DNA of 59,227 nucleotides from Desulfocapsa sp. (GTDB lineage Bacteria; Desulfobacterota; Desulfobulbia; Desulfobulbales; Desulfocapsaceae), in assembly GCA_021737265.1 (NCBI GenBank), contig JAIPEF010000003.1, forward strand, positions 1-59,227, in the 5' to 3' direction. The first letter of the stretch is position 1, and each line of letters opens with the position of its first letter. Shown here piece after piece: positions 43,898-53,744 of the stretch. The notes below the pieces were generated by a model that was not told the origin of the DNA, did not search any database, and worked only from the letters and a program-made list of their open reading frames with translations. Position numbers and translations under genes: made by a program.

Positions 43898-46800
43898 CTA
43901 TCCTCCAATACACCACTCATAGGCGTTGCGAAACATCTGCATCCAGGGTGACACCTGCAGATCCTTCATCTCCGGAGGCAGATAATGTGCCTGCCAGGCA
44001 AGAAAAACACGCTCAGGATGAGGCATCATGGCCAGGTGCCGCCCATCAGGCGAGCAGAGACCTGCCAGGCCGTCAGGAGAACCATTGGGATTAAATGGAT
44101 AGGATTCTGTGGCGTTTCCATCATCATCCACGTAACAGAGCGGTGCCAGATTTTCAGCAACAACCCGTTCTTTCACTTCATCATCCGGGAAATTCAGGCG
44201 CCCTTCCCCGTGGTCCACATGGATGCCGAAAACCAACCCTTCCATGCCCTTCAGCATGAGGGCCGGGCTTTTTCCTACCTTTAGCGTGGTCCAGCGGGAC
44301 TCAAAACGTCCTGAAAGATTGTGGACAAACCGGGGTTGCTTTTCGGCTTCTATATCCTGCCATGGTACCAGGCCAAGGAGTCCAAAGAGCTGGCAGCCAT
44401 TGCAGACTCCAAGGCTGAACGTGTCGGGGCGCTCGTAAAATTCACGGAACATCTTTTGCAGCCTGTCATTAAAGCGAATGGTGGCTGCCCAGCCCTTGGC
44501 AGATTCGGGAACATCGGCGTAGGAAAACCCTCCCACTGCTGCAAGCCCCCGGAAGCCATCCAGAGTAATCCGATATTCCAGGAGATCGCTCATGGTGATA
44601 TCCCACGGTTCAAAGCCTGCTGCATAAAAAGCGGAACTCATCTCCCGGTCGGAGTTGGATCCCTCATCCCGGAGGATGGCGACTTTGGGCTTATCTGTCA
44701 TTGATAACAAATCAGCAGGTGCAGGTTGCGGAACAAAGGGAACAGTGTAGTTTGGTCCCTTTCGATCATAACAGTTCTTCTTTTCCTGATCAGCACAATC
44801 CGGATTTACCTGTAGCCGTTCAAGCTGATAGCTTGTCTCTTCCCAGGTTTCCCGAAGCAGACGCATGTCCGTATCCAGCACAGTCTCTCCATTCACCCTG
44901 ATCCGGATCTGTTTCTCCTGCATACTTTTTCCAAGGAGCGCTGAGCTTACACCATAACCGGCAAAGACTTCCTCCAGGGCAGCAACATCACTATCCCTGC
45001 ACTCCAGGAGCAGTCCCAGCTCTTCAGAAAACAGTACGGCCAGTGGAGAATCCGTAGCTTGCATATCCACATCCAGGCCACAGTTTCCGGAAAAGGCCAT
45101 TTCAAGAAGGGTGGTAACCAGCCCTCCGTCACTGCGGTCATGGCCTGCTAAAACCAGTCCCTTTCCAATTGCTTCCTGTACTGCCAGGAAGGCCAGCTTT
45201 ACGCTCTTTGGATCATCCATGTCCGGACAATCATTTCCGAGACAGGATCTGGTTTGAGACAGTGCTGAGCCGCCCAACCTGTTGTTGCCATTGCCAAGAT
45301 CAATAAAGAGGAGTGATGAGGCACCACTCTCTTTCAGATCCGGGGTAACAACTTGAGTAATGTCACTCATGGCCGCATAGGCAGAGATAACAAGCTCACG
45401 TGGTGACTTTACAGTCTCGTCACCCACCATGGTGGCCATGGAAAGACTGTCCTTGCCGCCATCAACGGCCATTCCCACTGCGATCATGGCCTCACACATG
45501 CCCTTGGCAGCGTCAAACAGTGCGGCACCTTCACCGGGCAGCTTGGGCGCCCACATCCAGTTGGCCGAGCATTTAACCTGCTCCAGGTCGTCAATGGCTG
45601 CCCAGACAAGGTTGGTCAGGGACTCACCCACTGCCATTCTCGCCCCCTTTGCAGGATCGACAAGCATCTTGATGGGTTGTTCTCCAATGGCTGTTGCACC
45701 ACCGCTCAAACTGAAATGCGACTGGGCAACGACCGCCACATCACTCACTGTAAGCTGCAGCGGCCCGCAGCACTGCTGCTGGGCAATGAGCCCGGTAACA
45801 GCCCGATCCACCTTGTTGGTGAGAAAGCGTTTGGAACCGACAGAAACCAGTCGCAGCACATCATGCAGGGCATCCGGTACACTCAAATCATCGGGCAGAT
45901 CCAAAGGCTGCAGCTGGGGGTTGGAACGGGTATCCTCAAAAGTCTTCACCGGAATATCACCGAGCAGTTCTGAGAGATCCATGTCCACCGGAATGGAATC
46001 ATCGAGCTCATCATGCACCACAAATTGCAGGTCACCGGTTACCTCGCCAAGGACCTCACATCCCACTTTTTCCCGCTTACATATAGCCTGAAATTGTTCA
46101 ATATTTTCAGGGCTGATCAGAAAACCGTTCCGTTCCTGGTACTCTGCCACATAGATCTCAAGCACTGACATGGTGGGGTCCCCAACCCGTATGTTTCGGA
46201 TCTCAATGCGACCACCGGAGTGCTCCACCAGTTCTTTCAGGACATTGGCTGGCCCACCGGCACCCTGGTCATGGATAACATCGATGAGGGTTTTGTCACC
46301 CATCTCGTTACAGGCGCGGATGACGCGGTTCATCTTCTGCTCCATCTCCGCATCCCCTCGCTGAACTGCATTAAAATCAAGCTCTGAGGCATTTTCACCC
46401 TGGAGCATGGAAGATGCAGCACCGCCGCCAAAACCGACCCGATAGGCAGGGCCGCCCACCTGAACGATCTTCATGCCTTTCAGCTCTTTGTCTTTCTCTG
46501 TGTGACGCCCATCGATCTGACCGATACCGCCGGTGAACATAATGGGTTTGAGAAAGCCCCAGCGTTCTCCGTTGTCGAGGCGGAGATCAAAGGAACGGGT
46601 AAAGCCCTGGATCATGGGCTCGCCGAATTTATTGCCGTAATCGGATGCTCCGTTACTGGCCTCAATCTCAATTTCCAGCGCTGACGCCAGATTATCCGGA
46701 CACTGGTAGGAATTTTCCCAGGGCAGGGTGTAGCCGGGAATGTGAAGATTAGCCACACAATACCCGGTTGTCCCTGCTATCACAAAACCACCCTTACCGG

Positions 46801-47704
46801 TTCCCTGGACGTCACGAATTCGACCGCCAGAGCCTGTTTCGGCTCCGGGAAACGGGGCAACGCCGGTGGGGAAATTATGGGTTTCAGCGGTGAGAAGCAT
46901 GTGATAGCGGGCATCACTTTCACACAATGGGCTTGGCAGCCCAGGTTTCGAAGGGATTATGGTAAGGATATCATGTCCCTCAACCACGCTGGAGTTATCC
47001 TTAAAAGCAACCAGGCTCCCCTTGGGATTTTTATTTAAGGTCTCGACGACCAGCTCAAAAAGGGTCTCATCCTGCAGTTCACCGTCGATCACCTGTTTGC
47101 CGCGAAAGAATCCGTGCCGCGAATGCTCGGAGTTGGCATTGTTCAGATCCATGATCTCGACGATGGTGGGGTTGCGGTCATGTTTTTTGACAAAATAGTC
47201 GTAATAAAAATTACGGTCCCGTTCGTCCATGGAAATACCGGGAATCTCAAGGAGCGCATCCGGACCCTTTGCCTTCATGTCCACGTCATATACAGCTTCC
47301 GGCTCAATTCCGGTTTCAAAGGTGGAAAGGGCTTTCGGGTAAAAACACTCTGTCATTCGGTCGTGATTGTCCCGGATAAATTCTTCAAGATCCTCTGCTT
47401 CATCCACCAGATACTTGCGGGAGCGCTCAACCCTGGAGACACAATCAATCCCGGTGGCCTTACATATTGAAACCATGTTGGAAGACCAGGCCGTGGCAAA
47501 GTTGAGCCTGGGACCCACCTCCACCACCTGGTCGCCGGTAAGTAAAGGTTTTGTTGTGACAGAGTCCGCAAGGAAACCATCGGCCAGGATCAGTTGCAGA
47601 TGCCCCTGTTCCGTCTCTGTCAACGGACGACTGGATTCAATATTAAAACAGTATTCCCGGTTTTCAGCGGTTTTTCGGTATAATTGACTGACAATGGGTG
47701 ACAT
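43898..47704 (-). CDS. purL: Phosphoribosylformylglycinamidine synthase PurL (single-chain type)
   Basis: A 1268-residue enzyme of purine synthesis, the large form in which synthetase and glutaminase are one chain. N-terminal PurS-like part, linker, two AIRS-type halves (HNFPTGVAPFPGAETGSGGRIRD, about residue 273; KGFGGGAAS-type turn GFGGGAASSM, about 425; GGKDSLSM, about 745), then glutaminase domain from about 1015 with AILRDEGSNSD, nucleophile Cys in GVCNGCQLFG and the His-Glu pair in MMPHPERVF. Length is normal. AGGAAC precedes the ATG. Confidence 0.96.
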   Translation of the reverse strand: MSPIVSQLYRKTAENREYCFNIESSRPLTETEQGHLQLILADGFLADSVTTKPLLTGDQVVEVGPRLNFATAWSSNMVSICKATGIDCVSRVERSRKYLVDEAEDLEEFIRDNHDRMTECFYPKALSTFETGIEPEAVYDVDMKAKGPDALLEIPGISMDERDRNFYYDYFVKKHDRNPTIVEIMDLNNANSEHSRHGFFRGKQVIDGELQDETLFELVVETLNKNPKGSLVAFKDNSSVVEGHDILTIIPSKPGLPSPLCESDARYHMLLTAETHNFPTGVAPFPGAETGSGGRIRDVQGTGKGGFVIAGTTGYCVANLHIPGYTLPWENSYQCPDNLASALEIEIEASNGASDYGNKFGEPMIQGFTRSFDLRLDNGERWGFLKPIMFTGGIGQIDGRHTEKDKELKGMKIVQVGGPAYRVGFGGGAASSMLQGENASELDFNAVQRGDAEMEQKMNRVIRACNEMGDKTLIDVIHDQGAGGPANVLKELVEHSGGRIEIRNIRVGDPTMSVLEIYVAEYQERNGFLISPENIEQFQAICKREKVGCEVLGEVTGDLQFVVHDELDDSIPVDMDLSELLGDIPVKTFEDTRSNPQLQPLDLPDDLSVPDALHDVLRLVSVGSKRFLTNKVDRAVTGLIAQQQCCGPLQLTVSDVAVVAQSHFSLSGGATAIGEQPIKMLVDPAKGARMAVGESLTNLVWAAIDDLEQVKCSANWMWAPKLPGEGAALFDAAKGMCEAMIAVGMAVDGGKDSLSMATMVGDETVKSPRELVISAYAAMSDITQVVTPDLKESGASSLLFIDLGNGNNRLGGSALSQTRSCLGNDCPDMDDPKSVKLAFLAVQEAIGKGLVLAGHDRSDGGLVTTLLEMAFSGNCGLDVDMQATDSPLAVLFSEELGLLLECRDSDVAALEEVFAGYGVSSALLGKSMQEKQIRIRVNGETVLDTDMRLLRETWEETSYQLERLQVNPDCADQEKKNCYDRKGPNYTVPFVPQPAPADLLSMTDKPKVAILRDEGSNSDREMSSAFYAAGFEPWDITMSDLLEYRITLDGFRGLAAVGGFSYADVPESAKGWAATIRFNDRLQKMFREFYERPDTFSLGVCNGCQLFGLLGLVPWQDIEAEKQPRFVHNLSGRFESRWTTLKVGKSPALMLKGMEGLVFGIHVDHGEGRLNFPDDEVKERVVAENLAPLCYVDDDGNATESYPFNPNGSPDGLAGLCSPDGRHLAMMPHPERVFLAWQAHYLPPEMKDLQVSPWMQMFRNAYEWCIGG

Positions 47705-47730
47705 AGGGTAGTTCCTGAAAAGTGATTATT

Positions 47731-47812
47731 GGTGGCGTCGTGTTTATCCCCCTCAAGGGAGGACTGAAAAGAGTACCCTTTTTCGGGTGAAAATTCTCCA
47801 TCTGCTTCGTTG
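47731..47812 (+). repeat. Dispersed intergenic repeat, copy upstream of purL
   Basis: GTGGCGTCGTGTTTATCCCC, CTCAAGGGAGGACTGAAAAG, AGTACCCTTTTTCGGGTGAA and on to CTGCTTCGTTG: the reverse complement of 18243-18325 with about ten differences in 80 bases. It lies between purL and the PilB-like gene, which diverge. Confidence 0.75.
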
Positions 47813-47890
47813 CCATAAATTTTCTACCATCACGACGTACTCCATCCTGGACGCCGAAATGCTAGAAATCCTACACGCCCACATATGGAG

Positions 47891-47950
47891 CTTTTCACCC
47901 TAACTACCGGGCATAAATACTTAGCCATCGGTAGCATTTATTTTTACGAG
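47891..47950 (+). repeat. Dispersed intergenic repeat, second subtype
   Basis: TTTTCACCCTAACTACCGGG, CATAAATACTTAGCCATCGG, then TTTTTACGAG: matches 28000-28057. It lies about 80 bases after the first-subtype copy, suggesting the two belong to one composite element. Confidence 0.65.
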
Positions 47951-48114
47951 ATTAACATGATGATCAGATTAAAATCTACAACTGTACTTCATCAAGTTTA
48001 TACCAGATAGCTGTAAGAGTTAAAAGTTTCTTGATTAAGTGGACAAAAAAGAACAGAATAACAGAAGTACAATCTCAATATCCTAAGTGTTTTTATCATA
48101 ACAATTACAATCAT

Positions 48115-49917
48115 ATGAACCTACTCAACAGCGATCTCCTGCTCGAGCTGCTCAGCAAAAAAAGGCTTATCACCCCCGAACAGAGGCAGTTTATCGTCCT
48201 TGAAAAAGGAAAACAGCGGCAAAAACTTCTAAAAAAGTTTGGGAAAGAAGAAAATTTTGATAAAAATTTTCCGGACCTGGTGGATATCATTGTTTCATTT
48301 AAGCTGGATGTGGGTGGTAAAAAAGGAAAAGTCCTTGATGAAGATACCATCATTATGGCGGTGAGTCAGTCCCGCAAGATCCCCTTTAAAAAGCTGGATC
48401 CACTCAAGCTGGATATGGATACAGTCACCAAGACCATCCCCAAAAACTTTGCCATCAGTCACATGATCCTTCCGTTTAATTTCCAGAACGGCATTCTGGA
48501 AGTAGCTGTTTATGATCCCGAAAACACCACGGTATTGAAGGATATTGAGCACGCCAATCAGGTGAAAGTGAAGGCGTATATTTCGCCAAAATCAGATATT
48601 AGAAAAATCCTCTCCGAATTTTTCGGCTTCCAGCGCTCCATCAGTGCTGCCGAGAGCCAGTTTGGTGCTCCTGGCGTGGGGGGTTCTGTGGATATCGGCA
48701 ATTTGGAGCAGTTTGTCAAAATTTCCTCTGCCAAGGAAATATCCTCTTCAGACCAGCATATTAAATCGGCTGTTAATCACCTTTTCAACTATGCCCTGGA
48801 TCAAATAGCCAGTGATATCCATGTGGAGCCCAAGCGCAACAACTGCATGATCCGTTTCCGTATAGACGGGGCTTTGCATACCATCTATAATTTACCCAAG
48901 GCTGTTCATTCCGCCATTGTGGCCCGCATCAAGTCTCTGGCCCGTATGGACATTGCCGAAAAGCGCAGGCCGCAGGATGGTCGTATAAAAATTGCCATGA
49001 GCAGTGACAAGGAGGCCGAGATCCGCGTCTCCACGATTCCTGTTGCCTTTGGTGAAAAAGTGGTCATGCGTATTCTGGACCCGGACGTGATCTTTCAGGA
49101 TCTGGATAAGCTCGGTTTCTCAAAAAGAGACCGCATTGTATACAATTCATTTATCAATGCGCCGCACGGTATTGTTCTGGTTACCGGCCCCACGGGATCA
49201 GGCAAGTCAACCACCCTTTATTCCACCCTGGAAAAAATAGCCACTCCGGAAAGAAACATTGTGACCGTCGAGGATCCGGTGGAGATGGTCTACGAAGCCT
49301 TCAACCAGATTTCTGTCCAGCCTCTCATCGATGTTACTTTTTCCACCATCCTCCGTAATATTCTGCGCCAGGACCCGGATGTGATCATGATTGGTGAGAT
49401 ACGTGACCTGGACACGGCATCCCATGCCGTACAGGCCGCCATGACCGGTCACCTGGTCTTTTCCACTCTGCACACCAACGATGCCGTCTCCTCCATTAAC
49501 CGTCTTCGTGACCTGGGCTTGGAACCGTTTCTTATCTCCTCCACCCTGCTTGGTTCCCTGGCCCAGCGTCTTGTCCGTACCATCTGCTCTGATTGCGCTG
49601 AATCCTTTCAGGTGAAGGGAGAGGAACTTCTTAAGTTAGGGTTTCCAGTGGCGGACCGCGAGACCTATACTCTCAAACGGGGGAAGGGATGCCGAAAATG
49701 TCGGGGAACCGGCTATAAAGGGAGATGCGGTATCTTTGAAATTTTCCCGCTCTCAGAACAGATGAAAACAATGATCACTGGTGAGTCCAGTGTTGACGAG
49801 ATGCGACGACTTGCAATCCGCGAAGGAATGACTACCTTACGTGAGGATGCCTGGGAAAAAGTCAAGGCAGGGATTACAACCTATGAAGAGGCCATGCGGG
49901 TCACAGCAGATTGGTAA
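48115..49917 (+). CDS. PilB/GspE-type secretion or pilus assembly ATPase
   Basis: A 600-residue hexameric motor ATPase. N-terminal MshEN/T2SSE_N-like domain about 1-170, then the core: Walker A GPTGSGKST, the Asp box region (DIAEKRRPQDGRI), Walker B-like DPDVIMIGEIRD, His box TGHLVFSTLHTND. The zinc tetracysteine is CSDC...CRKC. It lies away from other pilus or secretion genes, so whether it serves a type IV pilus or type II system cannot be said. ATG 48115 lacks a strong ribosome site; an in-frame TTG at 48031 is less likely. Confidence 0.87.
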   Translation: MNLLNSDLLLELLSKKRLITPEQRQFIVLEKGKQRQKLLKKFGKEENFDKNFPDLVDIIVSFKLDVGGKKGKVLDEDTIIMAVSQSRKIPFKKLDPLKLDMDTVTKTIPKNFAISHMILPFNFQNGILEVAVYDPENTTVLKDIEHANQVKVKAYISPKSDIRKILSEFFGFQRSISAAESQFGAPGVGGSVDIGNLEQFVKISSAKEISSSDQHIKSAVNHLFNYALDQIASDIHVEPKRNNCMIRFRIDGALHTIYNLPKAVHSAIVARIKSLARMDIAEKRRPQDGRIKIAMSSDKEAEIRVSTIPVAFGEKVVMRILDPDVIFQDLDKLGFSKRDRIVYNSFINAPHGIVLVTGPTGSGKSTTLYSTLEKIATPERNIVTVEDPVEMVYEAFNQISVQPLIDVTFSTILRNILRQDPDVIMIGEIRDLDTASHAVQAAMTGHLVFSTLHTNDAVSSINRLRDLGLEPFLISSTLLGSLAQRLVRTICSDCAESFQVKGEELLKLGFPVADRETYTLKRGKGCRKCRGTGYKGRCGIFEIFPLSEQMKTMITGESSVDEMRRLAIREGMTTLREDAWEKVKAGITTYEEAMRVTADW

Positions 49918-49950
49918 CGTGCTGTTATTTTTAATTTTGTCAGAAGAGTA

Positions 49951-50436
49951 ATGGGAAAGAAAGAGACCAACAGGGCGGTTAAAATCGTCTGTAAAAATAA
50001 GAAAGCCTTTCACGACTACCATATAGAAAGTACTTATGAGGCTGGTATAGTATTGCGTGGCCCCGAGGTCAAATCTCTGAGGGCTGGCAAGGCGAACTTG
50101 CGTGATGGCTATGCCCAGATGGATAAACGGGGAGAACTGTATCTTCACAATGTCCATATTTCTTTTTACACCTTTGCCACTCATAATCCCAACGAACCCA
50201 TGCGGGTGCGTAAACTCCTGCTTCACAAACGGGAACTCAGGAAGCTGATTGGAAAATTAAGAGAGAAGGGCCTTGCGTTGATTCCTCTAAAGATTTACTT
50301 TGTTAATAATGGGAAAGCCAAAGTTGAACTGGGGCTTGCACGCGGTAAAAAACTGTACGATAAGCGGGCATCTCTCAAGGAACAACAGAGTGATCGTGAA
50401 TTACAGCGCGCTATGCGCCATAACCAGGTTGGTTAA
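49951..50436 (+). CDS. smpB: SsrA-binding protein SmpB
   Basis: A 161-residue partner of tmRNA in ribosome rescue. Conserved segments: [20 protein letters not shown] at the N-terminus, [31 protein letters not shown], and the basic C-terminal tail [20 protein letters not shown]. It follows the PilB-like gene by 33 bases and is itself 32 bases upstream of the tmRNA gene. Confidence 0.96.
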   Translation: MGKKETNRAVKIVCKNKKAFHDYHIESTYEAGIVLRGPEVKSLRAGKANLRDGYAQMDKRGELYLHNVHISFYTFATHNPNEPMRVRKLLLHKRELRKLIGKLREKGLALIPLKIYFVNNGKAKVELGLARGKKLYDKRASLKEQQSDRELQRAMRHNQVG

Positions 50437-50468
50437 GTAAAAATATATAATGAAAATTCAACAAATAT

Positions 50469-50828
50469 GGGGGCGAAACGGATTCGACAGGGATGTGTAA
50501 GCTTTACGTTGCATGCCGAGCTTCTGTCTGCTCGTTAAACTGATGGAACTTTAATTATAATCGCCGACGATTATAACTACGCACTGGCAGCTTAGACTGC
50601 TGTGCCGTTCCCCCGGTCTTCGCCCGTAAGACCGGATCGGAGCGCCGACTCAACGGGCTGGTTCTTTTACTGCGTCTGCCGGCATAAGAATAAGATTTAG
50701 CAGAATAGTGTCAGTGGACCCTGGTTCCGGCGGGGCCCCTGACGCGAAAATTAAAGCCCGGGACTAAGCATGTAGATACGAGAGGGGAGCATTTTTGGAC
50801 GCGGGTTCGACTCCCGCCGCCTCCACCA
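50469..50828 (+). ncRNA. ssrA: tmRNA (transfer-messenger RNA)
   Basis: The gene begins GGGGGCGAAACGGATTCGAC and ends GGTTCGACTCCCGCCGCCTC plus CACCA; the first and last seven bases pair (one G-T). The tag reading frame GCC GAC GAT TAT AAC TAC GCA CTG GCA GCT TAG gives the degradation tag ADDYNYALAA. Several pseudoknot stems are visible (CCGGTCTTCGCCCGTAAGACCGG). Encoded CCA. Pairs with SmpB just before it. Confidence 0.96.
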
Positions 50829-50853
50829 TTTTTTTTCGGATTTTTGTCCGTAC

Positions 50854-50895
50854 TTACGGGAGATTGGCCGTTTGGCTTTTCTCCCGTTTTTTTGT
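50854..50895 (+). terminator. Rho-independent terminator of tmRNA
   Basis: ACGGGAGA pairs with TCTCCCGT (loop GTTTGGCC-like) followed by seven T. About 25 bases after the tmRNA end. Confidence 0.85.
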
Positions 50896-50898
50896 TTA

Positions 50899-50934
50899 AA
50901 TTAAAAGGGGTCTGACCCCTTTTAATAGGTCAAA
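50899..50934. repeat. Palindromic AATTAAAAGGGGTCTGACC repeat, left junction of a 4-kb block
   Basis: AAATTAAAAGGGGTCTGACC then CCTTTTAATAGGTC: a perfect AAAAGGGGTC/GACCCCTTTT palindrome core. The same GGGGTCAG unit occurs as tandem copies at 54945-54985, where ynfA is cut. It sits exactly where the RND pump gene loses its 5' half. Confidence 0.6.
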
Positions 50935-52311
50935 ATGCCCACCGGCGCGTCAGTCAGTGAGACAGACCGGGTGCTTCGAAGAATTGAAGAGCAGACCAAG
51001 GGCGATCCGCTGATCCAAAGCGCTTTCACCCTGGCGGGCGGATATGTAAAGGGATTGACCACTTATGAGGTTGCCAACGAAGGAGAGGTGGATATCCAGC
51101 TCGTTCCCAAGGCGGCGCGGGGTATCAGCACCGAGGAATACGTTGCCCGTCTCCGCAAGATCGTGGGCAGGATCCAACCGCCTGGCGGTAAAGTGATGGT
51201 AAAACAGATGCCCATCAAAGGCATCCATGGCATGCGGGCGTCGGATATTATCGTGCAGGTGCGCGGTCAGGACATGGAAACTCTGGCCGATCTGTCGAGC
51301 CGGACCGCGCGAATGATCAATGAGTCGGGGCAGTTCCAGAACGTGTTCGTTTCCATGGACCTCTCCAAACCCGAATACCAGGTCAAGGTGGATCGGATCA
51401 AGGCCGCCGAGCTCGGCGTGTCGGTTGCGGATGTGGCATCCTCCCTGCGCTCCTTGATCACCGGCGCGGTGGCGACGCGTTACCGTGACGCTGGAAATTA
51501 TTACGATATTCGTCTGCTGGTTCAGGAGAAACAAATAGGCACTCGGAAGGATGTGGAAAACCTGGTGCTTATCGGTAGCCAAGGCGATGTCCTTCGCCTG
51601 CGGGATATCGCCACCGTGGTATCAGCGACCGGCCCGGTGGAGATCATCCGGGAAAACCAGGTCAAGCAAATCACCGTTGAAGCGGATATCACCAGCGGTG
51701 ACTTGGCCGGTGCGGTCAAGGAACTGCAAAGCGCTTTGTCCGGGTTAGAGCGACCGGCGGGCTACGTGTTCAATTTCGGCGGCAGGGCGGAAATGATGGC
51801 CGACATGAAGGATACAGTGCTTACGGTATTTGCATTCGCCCTGTTCTTTTCCTTTATCGTTTTGACTGTGCAGTTCAACAGTCTCAAGCTGCCGGGGTTA
51901 ATTCTGGGCGGCGTGCCGGTCAGTTTGGCAGGCGTGGTCTTTCTGCTGTATTTCGTTGGTCTCCCACTGGGAGCCACGGTCATTATCGGTATACTGGTTG
52001 TGGTGGCAGCGACAGTCAACGACGGTGTCTTGCTTTTGACCTATGCCGGTGATCTTCAGGAGCAGCGGGATTTGCCGTCGCATCAGGCCGTGGTGGATGC
52101 CGCGAAGATTCGCCTGCGACCCCGGGTGATGACATCGGTGACGACCATGATAGGCTTTTTGCCCCTGGCCCTGAATCTGGAGGAAGGCGGTGATATGCTG
52201 CAGCCGATGGCCGTGGCGGCCTTCGGCGGCATGGGGATGGAAATGCTGGTGGCCTTGTTCCTGATGCCCTGCATGTATGTTTTTACTGCCAGGAACCAGT
52301 CCAAAATATAA
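50935..52311 (+). pseudogene. 3' half of an RND-family (AcrB/HAE1-type) efflux pump gene
   Basis: The 458 residues match only the C-terminal half of an RND inner-membrane pump (a full protein has about 1030). They begin MPTGASVSETDRVLRRIEEQ, which is an internal segment of the family, and go on through the second porter half (QGDVLRLRDIATV) and the membrane part with the second set of segments. The N-terminal half and first membrane domain are missing, cut exactly at the repeat at 50899-50934. The fragment is otherwise open and well kept, so the truncation may be recent. It is unlikely to work alone. Confidence 0.82.
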
Positions 52312-52347
52312 CTATCAACTACAAGGCACTAAACAGTAAAGAGTGTG

Positions 52348-52566
52348 CTACTTTTTCTGGTATTTAATCGAATAGATATAGTTTTTGAGTTCCGTTTGAA
52401 AATTTTGACGACAACGGCAGCCCGACTCTTGGTCATCCTGGCCCTGAAGATTGTCCGGGCATTTGTTACATGCATTAATCTCTTCAAGGAGGCGCCGCAT
52501 TTGATCGGGATCTTGGCCTTCTTCAATTTGCTTGAGAATATCATCAATGTTTTTCTTGGTACACAT
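52348..52566 (-). CDS. Small Cys-rich protein (72 aa), unknown function
   Basis: A strong ribosome site (GGAGGCGATAAT) precedes ATG 52566, so it looks real. After an acidic helix (IDDILKQIEEGQDPDQMRRLL) the chain has CNKC and CRC motifs (NACNKCPD, GCRCRQNF) that could bind metal. It lies 45 bases after the tauE-like gene and is probably cotranscribed with it. No family recognised. Confidence 0.65.
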   Translation of the reverse strand: MCTKKNIDDILKQIEEGQDPDQMRRLLEEINACNKCPDNLQGQDDQESGCRCRQNFQTELKNYIYSIKYQKK

Positions 52567-52611
52567 ATTATCGCCTCCTGAAGAGGGGCCGTTCTCGCCG
52601 GATCGTTATTG

Positions 52612-53562
52612 TTAATAGCCAAAAAAGTCGAAGATATAATTGGTTGCAGTGAGAACCATCACACTTGCCAGCATCCACTTGATGGCCTTGGCCGGCACAA
52701 ATTTTTGGCATCGAGCGCCAAGATACATCCCTGCCATTCCTCCTATTCCGAATAGAATTCCCAACAGCCAGTCCGGAGCCACAGAAAGGTGTGGATAAAA
52801 AGGGGCAATGGCCTGATAAAAGGCAACACCTGCGACTGATGTGACGAAAGTTCCCATCAGCGCGGCCCCGGCGACGATATAGACAGGCAGTCCGAAAAAG
52901 GTAATAAAAAACGGGGCAATTATTGAGCCTCCTCCTATTCCATAGATTCCCCCAATTATACCAACAATGAAACTGAGAAGAAAAATTCCCCAGAATGAAA
53001 CGTCATATACTTCTCCGTAGAAAGTGAAGCCCAGTCGCTTTAGATTAAAGTGAGTAACCGTCGTGGCGGGCAAGACTGCTGTTTCGGAATCCCCAGTATT
53101 GGTGTTTCCACGTCTGACCATTTCTCGGAAGCGTGTTTCGCTTCCGCTCTTGGCCCCATTGTTAGTGTTTTTCAGTACCTCTGCCACCATTTTAATACCG
53201 ATATAGAGAAGGACACAGGCGGCAAAAAGTTTGAAATGTTTGGGATCTGGCAAATAGAGCACTCGTACCATGGCACCGATAAAGACGCCTGGTAGCGTAC
53301 CGAAGACGACAATCCATGTCAGCGGCCACACCATTCGTCCCTCGCGCCAGTAACGATAAACTCCGCTGGGGATGGCAACGACGTTGAACACCTGGTTGGT
53401 GGCGCTGACAGAGGGGTTTGTATACCCCAGAAAGGACATCTGAAACGGCAAGAGCAGAAAAGCTCCGGAAACGCCGCCCATCGAGGTGAAAAATGAAATG
53501 ATGAATGCCACCAAGGGTGGAATCCAGAGCGCGACTTCGATACCGGCAGTCTGAAAAAACAT
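52612..53562 (-). CDS. TauE/SafE-family anion permease
   Basis: A 316-residue membrane protein with about eight segments in two related halves: FITSMGGVSGAFLLLPF-like first half and IIGGIYGIGGGSIIAPFFITF (about residue 203) second half, the signature Gly-rich hairpins of the family. The ATG at 53562 has a GGAGGG ribosome site; a longer frame to 53640 does not. Members export sulfite, sulfoacetate or other oxyanions. Its divergent neighbour is a TOBE-domain regulator, so a molybdate/tungstate-linked role is possible but inferred. Confidence 0.87.
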   Translation of the reverse strand: MFFQTAGIEVALWIPPLVAFIISFFTSMGGVSGAFLLLPFQMSFLGYTNPSVSATNQVFNVVAIPSGVYRYWREGRMVWPLTWIVVFGTLPGVFIGAMVRVLYLPDPKHFKLFAACVLLYIGIKMVAEVLKNTNNGAKSGSETRFREMVRRGNTNTGDSETAVLPATTVTHFNLKRLGFTFYGEVYDVSFWGIFLLSFIVGIIGGIYGIGGGSIIAPFFITFFGLPVYIVAGAALMGTFVTSVAGVAFYQAIAPFYPHLSVAPDWLLGILFGIGGMAGMYLGARCQKFVPAKAIKWMLASVMVLTATNYIFDFFGY

Positions 53563-53620
53563 GGGAAATCCCTCCGTTATGAAAATAACTTGCCAAGTGT
53601 CACGAAAATATATATAATAA

Positions 53621-53644
53621 TGACAATTGAATTCCAACATGTCA
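53621..53644. promoter_or_regulatory. Candidate operator between tauE-like and regulator genes
   Basis: TGACA and TGTCA form an inverted repeat with 14 bases between; another TGTCA lies at 53598-53602. It overlaps the expected tauE promoter, a fitting place for the divergent regulator. The site is short, so this could be chance. Confidence 0.3.
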
Positions 53645-53744
53645 AGACCTATTTGAATGCGGTCGAAAAATGTCCATTGGATATTTTCCAGTTCATAAGG
53701 TAACCATTAGGAATTAAACAGTAAAACATGAATGATCAAAGGGG

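Noticed and set aside
47731..47950. CRISPR array, because similar sequence recurs nearby
   Set aside because: Only two different repeats are present, without regular spacers or cas genes.
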